From Gordoniibacillus kamchatkensis (GTDB taxonomy: Bacteria; Bacillota; Bacilli; Paenibacillales; NBRC-103111), in contig NZ_JXAK01000022.1 in assembly GCF_000829455.1 (NCBI RefSeq), positions 1-64,000 of the forward strand: a stretch of 64,000 bases of DNA. Reading direction: 5' to 3'. Position 1 is the stretch's first letter. Each line of letters starts with the position of its first letter. The notes beneath the pieces are model-generated. The model searched no databases. It was given only the letters and a program-made list of their open reading frames with translations, and was not told the origin of the DNA. The position numbers and the translations under genes are program-made. Below are positions 53,238 through 62,541 of the stretch, in pieces.

Positions 53238-54242
53238 ATGAGGCAAATGATTGCCAAACGTCTTGTCATGCTTGTCCTCGTGGCGTTCGGCGTGACGCTG
53301 ATCACCTTCTTCCTATCCCACATCATTCCGGGAGATCCCGCGAGGATGCTGGTGGGACAGCGCGCGAACGAGGAAACACTGCAGCAAGTCCGCCATCAAT
53401 TGGGCCTAGACCAGCCGGTCTGGGTCCAATATTTTACTTATCTTAAAGGACTTGCTTCAGGTGACCTCGGAACCTCGATACGAACGCAGCAGCCGGTCGC
53501 GCACGATTTGCTGACGTTTTTCCCGGCGACGGTGGAGCTCGCTTTGTGCGCTTTTGTCATCGCGATCGTCGTCGGCGTTCCGCTCGGCGTCCTGTCCGCC
53601 GTGAAGAAGGACACCGGCTGGGACCACGGGGCGCGCGTGTTCTCGATCGCGGGCGTATCGACGCCGGTATTTTGGAGCGGACTCGTCATGATTTTGATTT
53701 TCTACGGCTATTTGGGCTGGTTTCCTTCCACCGGGCGGCTCGATCTGAACATTCAGCCTCCTGCGAGCATTACCGGACTGTATTTGCTCGACAGCATATT
53801 GACCGGCAATTGGCCCGCTTTCAAAAACAGCTTGTGGCACATCGTCATACCGGCGGTTACGCTCTCTTACGCGCAGCTCGCGATCATTACCCGGCAGGTG
53901 CGGGCCAGCATGCTGGAGGCGCTCGGACAGGAATATATCCGCACGGCGCTGGCCAACGGCATCAGCGGGCCGCTCCTGCTGTTCCGGTATGCGCTGCGCA
54001 ACGCGCTCATCCCGACGGTAACGGTCGTCGGGCTGTCGTTCGGCTCGCTGCTCGGCGGTGCCGTCGTCACGGAAACGATATTCGGCTGGCCGGGCATGGG
54101 CAAATATGTGGTCGATTCGATCGCCAATCTCGATTTTCCGGCGATCATGGGCTTTACCCTCGTCATTTCCATCGGGTACGCCCTGATCAACCTCATCGTG
54201 GACTTGACGTATTACATCCTCGATCCGCAAATCAAACCGTAA
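53238..54242 (+). CDS. dppB: Dipeptide ABC transporter permease (DppB-like)
   Basis: A 334-residue permease: QMIAKRLVMLVLVAFGVTLITFFLSHIIPGDPARML is the DppB N-terminus with its large extracellular loop (LGLDQPVWVQYFTYL). The EAA loop is EYIRTALANGISGPLLLFRYALRNALIP, and it ends YYILDPQIKP. It follows the binding protein by 23 bases. AAGGAGCGAGG lies before ATG 53238. Confidence 0.92.
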   Translation: MRQMIAKRLVMLVLVAFGVTLITFFLSHIIPGDPARMLVGQRANEETLQQVRHQLGLDQPVWVQYFTYLKGLASGDLGTSIRTQQPVAHDLLTFFPATVELALCAFVIAIVVGVPLGVLSAVKKDTGWDHGARVFSIAGVSTPVFWSGLVMILIFYGYLGWFPSTGRLDLNIQPPASITGLYLLDSILTGNWPAFKNSLWHIVIPAVTLSYAQLAIITRQVRASMLEALGQEYIRTALANGISGPLLLFRYALRNALIPTVTVVGLSFGSLLGGAVVTETIFGWPGMGKYVVDSIANLDFPAIMGFTLVISIGYALINLIVDLTYYILDPQIKP

Positions 54243-54251
54243 GGGGGAATC

Positions 54252-55127
54252 ATGATGGAGTTGCAGACGGCCGAAGCGGTCCTCCCCGCGAAAGAGATCC
54301 ATCCGTTCTGGTACAAGCTCAAGAAGAACCCGATGACGCTCGCCGGTTTGGCGGTGCTTGCGGTCATCGTCCTGCTGTCCTTGGCGGCGCCGCTCATCAC
54401 CTCGTTCGACCCGAACAAAATCAACGTCGTCGAGCGGTTCCAAGGCCCGTCGGCGAAGCATTGGTTCGGTACGGACGAAGTGGGCAGAGACATTTTTACC
54501 CGCATTCTGTACGGCACGCGCCTGTCGCTCGGCATCGGCGTCGCCATCGTCGTGGCGGCCGGCGCCATCGGGACGGTGCTCGGTACGGTGTCCGGCTATT
54601 TAGGCGGCAAGATCGACCAAATCATGATGCGGATTATGGACATGATTCTCGCTTTCCCGACGCTCATTTTGGCGATGGCTTTCGCCGCTGCGCTCGGTCC
54701 GAACCTGCAAAACGCGATGATCGCCATAGCGGTCGTGAAAATACCGGTATATGTCCGTCTGGCGCGCGGGGAGACGCTGGCGCTGCGGGAGAAGCTGTTC
54801 GTGAAAGCGGCGGTGACGTTCGGCATCAAGCCTTGGCGCATTATCGCGCGGCACATTGTGCCTAACGTCGTGTCGCCGATCGTGATTCAGGTGACGCTCG
54901 ACATCGGGGACGCGATTTTGCTCGTGGCGACGCTCGGCTTCCTCGGGTTGGGCGCCCAGCCTCCCACTCCGGAATGGGGGGCGATGATCAGCGTCGGGTG
55001 GAAATATTTGCTCGACTATTGGTGGTATCCCACGTTTCCGGGGCTGGCGCTGTTTCTCGCATCCGGCGCTTTAAATCTGATCGGGGACGGCATCCGGGAC
55101 ATTCTGGATCCGAAGTCCGGCCGCTAG
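54252..55127 (+). CDS. dppC: Dipeptide ABC transporter permease (DppC-like)
   Basis: A 291-residue permease with the OppC_N segment KKNPMTLAGLAVLAVIVLLSL, the block HWFGTDEVGRDIFTRILYGTR and the EAA loop KLFVKAAVTFGIKPWRIIARHIVPN. It ends DGIRDILDPKSGR. AAGGGGG stands before two adjacent ATG codons (54252 and 54255); either may be used. Confidence 0.93.
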   Translation: MMELQTAEAVLPAKEIHPFWYKLKKNPMTLAGLAVLAVIVLLSLAAPLITSFDPNKINVVERFQGPSAKHWFGTDEVGRDIFTRILYGTRLSLGIGVAIVVAAGAIGTVLGTVSGYLGGKIDQIMMRIMDMILAFPTLILAMAFAAALGPNLQNAMIAIAVVKIPVYVRLARGETLALREKLFVKAAVTFGIKPWRIIARHIVPNVVSPIVIQVTLDIGDAILLVATLGFLGLGAQPPTPEWGAMISVGWKYLLDYWWYPTFPGLALFLASGALNLIGDGIRDILDPKSGR

Positions 55128-55142
55128 GAGGAGGGACTTAAG

Positions 55143-56114
55143 ATGCTGCTGGAAATCAAAGATTTGTCCGTGGAATTCCACGGAATGCGCGGCACGATGA
55201 AAGCCCTGCACAACGTCAGCCTCTCCGTCGACAAAGGTGAAATTGTCGGCATCGTGGGGGAATCGGGCTCCGGCAAATCGGTGACGGCGCTGTCCGTCTT
55301 AGGCCTGCTGGACAAAAACGCGGTGGTGACAAGCGGAGAAATCCGATATGCCGGCCGCAATTTGCTCGCCCTAGGCAAGAAGGAAAAGCAGGCAGTCCGG
55401 GGCAAACAAATCGGCATGGTGTTTCAGGAGCCGATGACGGCGCTGCATCCGACGATGCGCGTCGGCAAGCAGCTGGCGCAGGTGATCAAGCGGCATCGCG
55501 GCGTATCCGGGCAAGAGGCGGAGCGTCTGGCGGTGCACGCTTTGCGGGAAGTCCATATTCACGATCCCGAGCTGGTGGCGAGGAAATATCCGTTCGAGCT
55601 GAGCGGCGGCATGAGGCAGCGGGTCGTGATCGCTTTGGCGATGGCCGCTCCTCCCGAGCTGCTCATTGCGGACGAGTCGACTACCGCACTCGACGTAACC
55701 ATTCAGCACGAAATATTGAAATTGATGAAGGAGCTGTCGGAGCGGCGCGGTACTTCGATCGTATTCATTACGCACGACCTGGGCATCGTGGCGCAATTGT
55801 GCGACCGGGTCGCCGTCATGTACGCGGGGGAAGTCGTCGAGACGGGAAGCACGGCCGACGTGCTGCGCTCGCCGCAGCATCCGTACACGCAAGCGCTGCT
55901 GCATGCGCTGCCGGATCTGGCCGATCCGGACGAGCCGCTCTTGGCGATCGGCGGCGAGGTGCCCGATTTGCGCCGCAGGCCGGCAGGCTGCAGCTTTGCT
56001 TCGCGCTGCAGCCGGGCTACCGAAGAATGCAGGCTGGGCAAGCCGAGATTGGAAGAGCGGAAGCCCGGACACGAAGTCGCATGCTGGAAGGGGGCGGATG
56101 GAAGCCATGGATGA
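55143..56114 (+). CDS. dppD: Dipeptide ABC transporter ATP-binding protein (DppD-like)
   Basis: A 323-residue ATPase: Walker A GESGSGKS, Q loop FQEPMTALHP, signature LSGGMRQR, H loop FITHDLG, and a C-terminal domain with CSFASRCSRATEEC. Walker B reads LLIADESTTALDV: the conserved Pro after the catalytic Glu is Ser. Because Glu is kept, activity is still expected. AGGAGGAGG precedes ATG 55143. It overlaps the next ATPase. Confidence 0.92.
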   Translation: MLLEIKDLSVEFHGMRGTMKALHNVSLSVDKGEIVGIVGESGSGKSVTALSVLGLLDKNAVVTSGEIRYAGRNLLALGKKEKQAVRGKQIGMVFQEPMTALHPTMRVGKQLAQVIKRHRGVSGQEAERLAVHALREVHIHDPELVARKYPFELSGGMRQRVVIALAMAAPPELLIADESTTALDVTIQHEILKLMKELSERRGTSIVFITHDLGIVAQLCDRVAVMYAGEVVETGSTADVLRSPQHPYTQALLHALPDLADPDEPLLAIGGEVPDLRRRPAGCSFASRCSRATEECRLGKPRLEERKPGHEVACWKGADGSHG

Positions 56115-57057
56115 CATGATTCGGCTGCAGCAAGTGCACAAGCAGTTCGGCAAAGGCAAGCAGCTCGTTACGGCGGTGAAGGAAGCGGATCTGGCGATCC
56201 GGAGGGGGGAAGCGTTCGGGCTCGTCGGCGAATCCGGCTCCGGCAAAAGCACGATCGGCAAAATGCTGATCGGCCTCGAGTCCCCGACGGCCGGCGCCAT
56301 TACTTATCTGGATCGTCCTCTCTGGGACAAAGGGCAGTATCGCAGTCCCCGTCCGGGCGAAATCCAGATCGTGTTTCAAGACCCGCAGTCTTCGCTCGAT
56401 CCGAGAATGACGGTGAAAGATATTATCGTGGAGCCTCTCCATGCGCTGCCCTCCGCGGAGCGGAAGGAGAAGGGGACGCAGGCGCGGCTCGTTTCGCTGC
56501 TCCGGCGCGTCGGCCTGAAGGAGGAGCACCTTTCCCGCCATCCGCACGAATTCAGCGGCGGGCAGCGGCAGCGGATCGCGATCGCGCGGGCGTTAATTAC
56601 GGATCCCTCCTTTCTCGTGCTGGACGAGCCGACATCGGCGCTCGACGTTTCCGTGCAGGCGCAGGTGCTCAATTTGCTCAAAGAATTGCAAAAAGAGCGC
56701 AACTTGACCTATTTGTTCATTTCGCACAATATGGCCGTCATTCGCTATATGTGCGACCGGGTGGCCGTCATGTACAAGGGCCATATCGTCGAAGTCGGCC
56801 CCGCCCGGCCGATGTTCCGCGAACCGGATCATCCGTACACCCGCATCCTGCTGTCTTCGCTGCCGAGCGTGTATGAACCGTCCGTGCCGGCCGGCGGATT
56901 TGCCGAACCCGCTGCGGACGGAGGCGCGAACGCCTGCTCGTTTTATTCCAGATGTCCTTCCCGCCAGAACGCATGCCTGCAAGCCCCCGCATTCGCTGAG
57001 AAGGAGACGGGCTGGAGCAGCGCATGCCATTTCCGAGGGGGGCGGGCGCATGTTTAA
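56098..57057 (+). CDS. dppF: Dipeptide ABC transporter ATP-binding protein (DppF-like)
   Basis: A 319-residue ATPase: Walker A GESGSGKST, FQDPQSSLDP, signature FSGGQRQR, Walker B FLVLDEPTSALDV, H loop FISHNMA and a C-terminal Cys region CSFYSRCPSRQNAC. It starts at ATG 56098 after GGAAGGGGG, inside the end of dppD. Its stop overlaps the ATG of the XRE-cupin gene, so importer and regulator are coupled. Confidence 0.92.
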   Translation: MEAMDDMIRLQQVHKQFGKGKQLVTAVKEADLAIRRGEAFGLVGESGSGKSTIGKMLIGLESPTAGAITYLDRPLWDKGQYRSPRPGEIQIVFQDPQSSLDPRMTVKDIIVEPLHALPSAERKEKGTQARLVSLLRRVGLKEEHLSRHPHEFSGGQRQRIAIARALITDPSFLVLDEPTSALDVSVQAQVLNLLKELQKERNLTYLFISHNMAVIRYMCDRVAVMYKGHIVEVGPARPMFREPDHPYTRILLSSLPSVYEPSVPAGGFAEPAADGGANACSFYSRCPSRQNACLQAPAFAEKETGWSSACHFRGGRAHV

Positions 57058-57578
57058 CGGGGAACGGGTGCGGGAAATCCGCAAGCAAAAAAATTACACG
57101 CTGAAACAATTGGCGGAAAAAACGGGTCTCAGCATCGGCCTCCTTTCGCAAATCGAAAGGGGGCTTGTAGACCCTACGGTAGGAACGTTCTGGAAAGTTT
57201 GCACCGCTCTCGACATTCCGATCCATCACTTTTTTCAAGGCATCGAGGAAGAGCATATCGTCGTCCGCAAAGACCGGCGCCGGCTCATGGATCTGTCCGA
57301 TTCCAAGGTGCGGTACCATATCCTGTCCCCGAGCGCTCGGGAAGATCGAGTATTTGCTTGTGGAAATCCAGCCCGGGGAGATGGCCGAAGCCGAGCTGGT
57401 CAGCCATCCGGGCGAGGAATGCGGGTATATTTTGCAAGGGGAAATGAAGGTGATCCTGGGCGGGCAGGAAATTTATTTATACGAGGGAGACAGCATTTGT
57501 TTTCCAAGCACGACTCCTCACCGCTACGTCAACACCGGGGACAAAACGGCGCTCTCCATATGGGCGATGGTGCATTGA
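57050..57578 (+). CDS. XRE family regulator with cupin domain (frameshifted)
   Basis: About 176 residues when joined. HTH_3 lies at about 4-60: VREIRKQKNYTLKQLAEKTGLSIGLLSQIERG. A cupin follows in the second frame: YLLVEIQPGEMAEAELVSHPGEECGYILQGEMKV, then YEGDSICFPSTTPHRYVN. One G in the run 57339-57341 looks extra; removing it gives SARKIEYLLVEI. Such regulators (PuuR-like) sense small ligands through the cupin. The ATG overlaps the dppF stop, so it probably controls the D-Ala-D-Ala importer. Confidence 0.87.
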
Positions 57579-57644
57579 CCCCCGCCGGCCTGGCCGGACG
57601 GTGATTTCGGCAGGCGCCTCATTGAGTCCCCGGCCATGCGGGAG

Positions 57645-58811
57645 TTATACTGAAAGTGACCGGACGTAAACGCGGGGAACCCTTTGCCCGATCAGGCAAA
57701 CGACTTCGTAGTTGATTGTATTCATGTGCGCAGCGACTTCATCGATCGCGATGAACGCTTGCTCCGTGCCGCCGAACAGAACGACCTCGTCGCCGGCTTG
57801 CACGTCCGGGACGGATGTCGCGTCCAGCATCGTTTGATCCATGCACACTCTGCCGATAATCGGAACCCGCGTATGTCCGATCAGGGCGAAGCCTTTGCCC
57901 GAAAGCTGCCTTGACAATCCGTCGGCATAACCGACCGGAATCGTGGCGACGGTGCAATCGCTTGCTGCGGTAAACGTGCGTCCGTAGCTGACGGACTGGC
58001 CTGCGGAGATGCGCTTGACGGCGGAAACCCGCGTTTTGAGCTGCATCGCCTGCCGGAGCGGAAAGCCGGGGTGGTCGATGTCGGCGGATGGCTTCAGCCC
58101 GTACAGGGCGATGCCTACCCGGACCATGTCCAGATGCATATCCGGAAAATGCATCGCTGCCGCGCTGTTGCAGCAGTGCTTGAGCGGAACGTCGATATGA
58201 TGTTCGTGCAGAAATTCGATATAAGAGCGGAACGTTTCGAATTGGCGGCGCGTGTACGGCGATTCCGGGTTGTCCGCTTCCGCGAAATGGGTGAACATAC
58301 CTTCCAGATCGACATGGCGGGAAGCGAGCGCTTGTTGCGCCAAGGCTAGCGCCGCCTCTTTGCTCGTGACGCCGATGCGGGACATGCCGGTATCGATTTT
58401 GAGATGAATGGCCGCACGCCGCTGCAGCCGTTCCGTGCAGGCGATGAGCTGGCCAAGAACGTCAGCGGAGTATACGGTTAACGTCACGCGGTTAAGGACG
58501 GCGGCTTCGACGGATCTGGGAGGCGTGTAGCCCAGAACGAGAATCGGCAGGTCGATGCCTGCGGCTCTTAATTGCAGCGCTTCGTCCAAAATGGCGACGC
58601 CGAGCCAATCGGCTCCCGCTGCGATCGCCGCTGCGGCGACTTCGGCGGCCCCATGCCCGTACCCGTTCGCTTTCACAACGGCCATCAGCCGGCATGAAGC
58701 GCCTATCGCGGTTTTGAACAGCTCGGCGTTATGAGAGATGGCGTCAAGCGAGATTTCGGCCCATGTATCGCGGTGGCCGATCCGATTCTCGGGCGATAGT
58801 TGCGTTATCAT
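57645..58811 (-). CDS. alr: Alanine racemase
   Basis: A 388-residue fold-type III PLP racemase interconverting L- and D-alanine. Lys47 in AVVKANGYGHG binds PLP, Tyr276 in SVSYGRTF is the second base, and Arg in RVGIALYG and CMDQTMLD complete the site. AAGGGGGA lies before the ATG on the minus strand. Convergent with the dpp/XRE genes and divergent from adeR. Between VanX and alanine dehydrogenase it links D-Ala to L-Ala catabolism; in this genome it may also be the wall-synthesis racemase. Confidence 0.95.
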   Translation of the reverse strand: MITQLSPENRIGHRDTWAEISLDAISHNAELFKTAIGASCRLMAVVKANGYGHGAAEVAAAAIAAGADWLGVAILDEALQLRAAGIDLPILVLGYTPPRSVEAAVLNRVTLTVYSADVLGQLIACTERLQRRAAIHLKIDTGMSRIGVTSKEAALALAQQALASRHVDLEGMFTHFAEADNPESPYTRRQFETFRSYIEFLHEHHIDVPLKHCCNSAAAMHFPDMHLDMVRVGIALYGLKPSADIDHPGFPLRQAMQLKTRVSAVKRISAGQSVSYGRTFTAASDCTVATIPVGYADGLSRQLSGKGFALIGHTRVPIIGRVCMDQTMLDATSVPDVQAGDEVVLFGGTEQAFIAIDEVAAHMNTINYEVVCLIGQRVPRVYVRSLSV

Positions 58812-58954
58812 CGTTGAATCCCCCTTGCTGGTTCTTACTTTAGTATAAACGGAATCTGCAAACGCTTGTTTGTCGGATTCGAAGAAAAACGCAAATCGCC
58901 TTTGTGCGCTTGCACAAATCGTGCTTCACCTTGGATAGTGGGGGGCAAGAAAGA

Positions 58955-60190
58955 ATGCTTATGGACGAAGACCCGTTCGACAGAAGCTTTGAAAGTCTGG
59001 AAGCTTTGGCGGAAACGATGAACGAAGTGCTCGGATGTCCCGTTACGATCGAAGATGCGAACCATCGGCTCATCGCGTACAGCTCTCACGATCCGCAAAT
59101 GGATCCGGCCCGCATCGCGACCATTGTCGGCCGCCGCGTGCCGGAGAAAGTGATCGGCGGGTTGTGGCGTGAAGGCGTCATCCAGCGGCTTGCGGAAAGC
59201 GACGACCCGGTCCGCATACCGGCGATCCGGGATATCGGCTTGAATGACCGCGTGGCGATCGCCATTCGCAAAAACGCGGACGTTCTCGGCTACATTTGGG
59301 TCGTCGAGGATGACAAACGGCTTGACGCGCGCGAGCTGATCCTGCTGAAAAAGGCGGCGGAAGCGGCGAGAACGAAGCTGGTCCAGCTTCAGACGCAGCG
59401 GCGTAAAGTGGAAGAGGGACACAAAGATTTTTTCTGGCAGCTGCTGACGGGGCATTTGAAATCCGAAGCGCAAATCAAAGAACGGGCGGACAGAGCAGCG
59501 GCGGTGCTCCCGCCTTCGTTTCACGTGCTCATGCTGCAGTTCGGCTCGGAGATTACCGACAAAAGGTACCAGCAAATTCTGGACATGATGGCTGCGGCCG
59601 GGCAGCTTCGGTTCGTTTTCCACGTTGTCGTCGAGAGCCAGCTGATTTTGCTGGCATCGCCCCTTCACCGGCATCCGGCCAAGGACCAATTCAGCCGGCA
59701 AGCGGCGGATTTCGTCGCCCAGGCGGAGCGCCGGTTCGGCTCCGCTCTGGCGGCAGCGGGCAGCGGCTCTCTGTACGAGCAGTATACGATGGTGGAGCAA
59801 AGCTATCAGGAAGCGCTCATGGTGCTGCAAATCAAAAGGCAATTCCCGCACGAAACGAGGAACATCCTCTGTTATCCCGACCTCGGCTATTACCGCTTCC
59901 TGCCCTTGATCCTCGAAGAAAAACGGAAGCGCAGCTTCAAAAATCCGTGCCTGGAGAAGCTGAGGGAATACGACCGCGAGCACCACGGCGACCTGCTGCA
60001 TACGCTCGAGGTGTTTTTGGCAAGCGACAGCAACGCGAAAGAGGCGGCGGACGTTCTTCACGTCCATACGAATACGCTGAACTACCGGCTGAAGCGAATC
60101 TCGGAAATCGGCGGCATCGATCTGGTGAACATGGATCAGAAAGTAACCCTCTACCTGGAATTGAAGACGGAGCGGCTCGGCGGCGGCTGA
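58955..60190 (+). CDS. adeR: PucR family regulator, probable alanine dehydrogenase activator AdeR
   Basis: A 411-residue regulator of the PucR/CdaR type: an N-terminal GAF-like sensor (about 20-140, with [16 protein letters not shown] and GYIWVVEDD), a GGDEF-like middle and a C-terminal HTH_30 ([23 protein letters not shown]). In Bacillus subtilis the PucR-type AdeR activates ald and is its neighbour; the same arrangement is seen here. The start at ATG 58955 follows GGGGGGCAAG; an ATG two codons later is possible. Confidence 0.88.
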   Translation: MLMDEDPFDRSFESLEALAETMNEVLGCPVTIEDANHRLIAYSSHDPQMDPARIATIVGRRVPEKVIGGLWREGVIQRLAESDDPVRIPAIRDIGLNDRVAIAIRKNADVLGYIWVVEDDKRLDARELILLKKAAEAARTKLVQLQTQRRKVEEGHKDFFWQLLTGHLKSEAQIKERADRAAAVLPPSFHVLMLQFGSEITDKRYQQILDMMAAAGQLRFVFHVVVESQLILLASPLHRHPAKDQFSRQAADFVAQAERRFGSALAAAGSGSLYEQYTMVEQSYQEALMVLQIKRQFPHETRNILCYPDLGYYRFLPLILEEKRKRSFKNPCLEKLREYDREHHGDLLHTLEVFLASDSNAKEAADVLHVHTNTLNYRLKRISEIGGIDLVNMDQKVTLYLELKTERLGGG

Positions 60191-60264
60191 CGCTTTGTCG
60201 ATTTTCACAATCCGGGCGGCGGTTTTTCATATTTCCCGACAAACAAAAATATCGTTCTATCTCC

Positions 60265-60270
60265 TATACT
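60265..60270 (+). promoter_or_regulatory. ald -10 box
   Basis: TATACT lies 34 bases before the ald ATG. No recognisable -35 box is found 16-18 bp upstream, as expected for a promoter that needs an activator such as AdeR. Confidence 0.45.
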
Positions 60271-60303
60271 TGGCTTACACACCATCACCGAGGAGGAAAC
60301 GAT

Positions 60304-61437
60304 ATGCGAATCGGCATACCGAAGGAAATCAAAAACAATGAAAATCGCGTGGCCATCACCCCGGCGGGCATCATGGCTTTCGTCCAAGCAGGGCATGAAG
60401 TCGTCATCGAAAGCAATGCCGGTCTCGGCAGCGGCTTCCTGAACGAAGAATATGCGGCGGCCGGCGCGCAAATCATCGATGATGCTGCAGCCGTATGGGC
60501 CGCTGCGGATATGGTCATGAAAGTGAAAGAACCGCTCCCTGCGGAATACGGGTATTTGCGCGAAGGACTCGTTTTGTTTACGTATCTGCACTTGGCGGCC
60601 GAGCCGAAGCTCGCTCAGGCCCTTGTCGACAAAGGCGTGATCGCCATCGCTTATGAAACGGTCGAGGTGAACCGCTCGCTGCCGCTGCTGACGCCGATGA
60701 GCGAAGTGGCCGGTCGGATGGCCGCCCAGATCGGCGCGCAGTTTTTGGAAAAGCCGAACGGCGGCAAAGGAATATTGCTCGGCGGCGTTTCGGGAGTCCG
60801 GCGCGGCAAAGTGACGGTGATCGGGGGCGGCGTCGTGGGCACGAACGCCGCGAAAATCGCCGTCGGACTCGGCGCCGACGTCACCATAATCGACGTGAGC
60901 GCGGACCGGCTGCGCCAGCTCGAGGATATGTTCGGAGCAGGCGTGCAAACGTTGATGTCCAACCCGTTCAATATCGCCGAAGCGGTCGCCGAATCCGATC
61001 TCGTGATCGGCGCGGTGCTCATTCCCGGGGCCAAAGCGCCCAAGCTCGTGACCGAAGCGATGGTCAAAGCGATGAAGCCGGGATCGGTCATCGTTGACGT
61101 TGCCGTCGATCAAGGCGGCATCTTCGAGACGGTCGACCGGGTGACGACGCATGCCGAGCCGACGTATGCGAAGCACGGCGTCGTGCACTATGCCGTCGCC
61201 AACATGCCGGGGGCCGTGCCGAGAACGTCGACGATCGCTTTGACGAACGTGACGATCCCGTATGCGCTGCAAATTGCGAACAAGGGCGTGAACCAGGCGA
61301 TCATGGATAACAAGGCACTGCTGCTTGGCGTCAATGTGGCGTGCGGATCGGTCACCTACGAAGCCGTGGCGAAAGATCTCGGCTACGAATACGTGCCGGC
61401 CGAAAAAGCGCTGGCCAAACAGAAGGCCTTATCGTAA
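60304..61437 (+). CDS. ald: Alanine dehydrogenase
   Basis: A 377-residue NAD-dependent enzyme turning L-alanine into pyruvate, ammonia and NADH. Family residues: [20 protein letters not shown] (Arg15), KVKEPLP (Lys75), TYLHLAAEP (His96), the NAD fold [12 protein letters not shown] and VDVAVDQGG (Asp near 270). The start at ATG 60304 has GAGGAGG eight bases upstream; the longer frame overlaps adeR and is rejected. It is the final step of the D-Ala route and is followed by a terminator. Confidence 0.97.
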   Translation: MRIGIPKEIKNNENRVAITPAGIMAFVQAGHEVVIESNAGLGSGFLNEEYAAAGAQIIDDAAAVWAAADMVMKVKEPLPAEYGYLREGLVLFTYLHLAAEPKLAQALVDKGVIAIAYETVEVNRSLPLLTPMSEVAGRMAAQIGAQFLEKPNGGKGILLGGVSGVRRGKVTVIGGGVVGTNAAKIAVGLGADVTIIDVSADRLRQLEDMFGAGVQTLMSNPFNIAEAVAESDLVIGAVLIPGAKAPKLVTEAMVKAMKPGSVIVDVAVDQGGIFETVDRVTTHAEPTYAKHGVVHYAVANMPGAVPRTSTIALTNVTIPYALQIANKGVNQAIMDNKALLLGVNVACGSVTYEAVAKDLGYEYVPAEKALAKQKALS

Positions 61438-61472
61438 AGCCTCGAGTGCTCGCATAGTGCGTACACCGCTTG

Positions 61473-61509
61473 CGCGGTCCGACTTTTCCAAGTCGGGCCG
61501 CGTTTTTTT
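61473..61509 (+). terminator. Terminator after ald
   Basis: CGCGGTCCGACTT / AAGTCGGGCCGCG has a 4-nt loop and is followed by seven T residues. A strong factor-independent terminator. Confidence 0.93.
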
Positions 61510-61610
61510 ATGGCGTTAAACATGGCAGCGGGTGGACGGCGGTCGTGCGTATTGGCGGAACTATAATGTTGCGAAATAGTCTAGGGGGCGTTTCGGAAGA
61601 AGGGGCTTCC

Positions 61611-61710
61611 GTGCAAATGGAAAAAGTATCCACCACCATCACCGGAGTGCGCCAAGCGGAGTTGATCGATGTGCCGACTCCTGTTCGAGATGGCACTTGT
61701 GAAAATTCTG
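61611..61710 (+). pseudogene. N-terminal remnant of a zinc alcohol dehydrogenase
   Basis: The frame from GTG/ATG (61611/61617) reads MEKVSTTITGVRQAELIDVP, typical of the start of certain Paenibacillus-type zinc-binding dehydrogenases. A shifted frame then gives MALVKILVIAPG, the expected next block. After that no dehydrogenase sequence follows. GAAGAAGGGGC precedes the start. It is probably a gene broken by deletion. The rest of the gap 61510-61816 shows no intact gene. Confidence 0.4.
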
Positions 61711-61816
61711 GTGATTGCTCCGGGGCGGTACCCGCCCGCCGTGACGGTCATTGGCACATGTACATTTACTGGTAGCAGACAGGGATGTCTTACACGACAC
61801 GGGGCGGGTGGAACGA

Positions 61817-62449
61817 ATGAAGTGGAGCGACTGCGCGGGTACATATAAAGCGTTTGTCAGTTTAGGTTCAACTTGTCAAACCGCTTATCAGCTGAAAAGG
61901 TTAGGTCTGCGAAAATTTGCCGGACCGTTGGATTGGTTTGTCTCGCCTTCGGTTCCGGATGTAGCCCGGTTGATCCAGAACCGTTTTACTAATTTCTTCG
62001 AATTGAACAGGCTGCAGCTACTCGGTACGGACCTGGATTGCTACGTCGTCAGAGATGCCGGTTACGGTATCGTTTCTTATCACGATTTTCCGCTTAGTTT
62101 GCCGGAATACCGCTGGACCGATGCCTACTACCCTTTTAAGCAAAAGATGGATCGGCGTGTAAAAGCGTTTTTATCGATGGCAGCGGTCAAGCCAATCTGC
62201 CTGATCAGAACCCAAACATCTCGTTCGGAAGCGGAGCAACTTCGCGCAGCACTAAATAGCGTCATGCCCGGTAAGTTTCGGTTAATCATAGTCAACAATG
62301 CGGATGTTCATGAAGTGAGACACGAAGACTGGGGGCTAGCCGACGTCTGCTCTGTATCGGTTCCTAAAGGGGCGGATTGGAAAGGCTCCGATCGGGCGTG
62401 GGATGAAATCATGAAAGGTTTTAAGCTGGCTCCAGGACCTAGGTCATAA
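61817..62449 (+). CDS. DUF1796 family putative cysteine peptidase
   Basis: A 210-residue protein with the DUF1796 opening YKAFVSLGSTCQTAYQLKRLGLRKFAGPLDW, where the Cys is the proposed papain-like nucleophile. YGIVSYHDFPL supplies a His-Asp pair, and RTQTSRSEAEQLRAALN follows. The function is unknown; in Paenibacillaceae such genes occur singly or near surface-polysaccharide loci. ATG 61817 is preceded by GGGTGG. In-frame codons upstream belong to the dehydrogenase remnant region. Confidence 0.8.
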   Translation: MKWSDCAGTYKAFVSLGSTCQTAYQLKRLGLRKFAGPLDWFVSPSVPDVARLIQNRFTNFFELNRLQLLGTDLDCYVVRDAGYGIVSYHDFPLSLPEYRWTDAYYPFKQKMDRRVKAFLSMAAVKPICLIRTQTSRSEAEQLRAALNSVMPGKFRLIIVNNADVHEVRHEDWGLADVCSVSVPKGADWKGSDRAWDEIMKGFKLAPGPRS

Positions 62450-62541
62450 GGGTGTCGTAAAATGTAGTATACGGTCAGAATGTATTCTACTATAATAAGG
62501 TTGGTTGTAAGATATAGGCAACTAAGAGAGGAGTGGAGGCA

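Noticed and set aside
53457-54865. Long minus- and plus-strand frames over dppB and dppC
   Set aside because: Arg/Asp/His-rich antisense and off-frame shadows; the dpp genes explain the region.
58835-60208. 457-codon minus-strand frame opposite adeR
   Set aside because: It is an antisense shadow of adeR, which has clear PucR-family domains.
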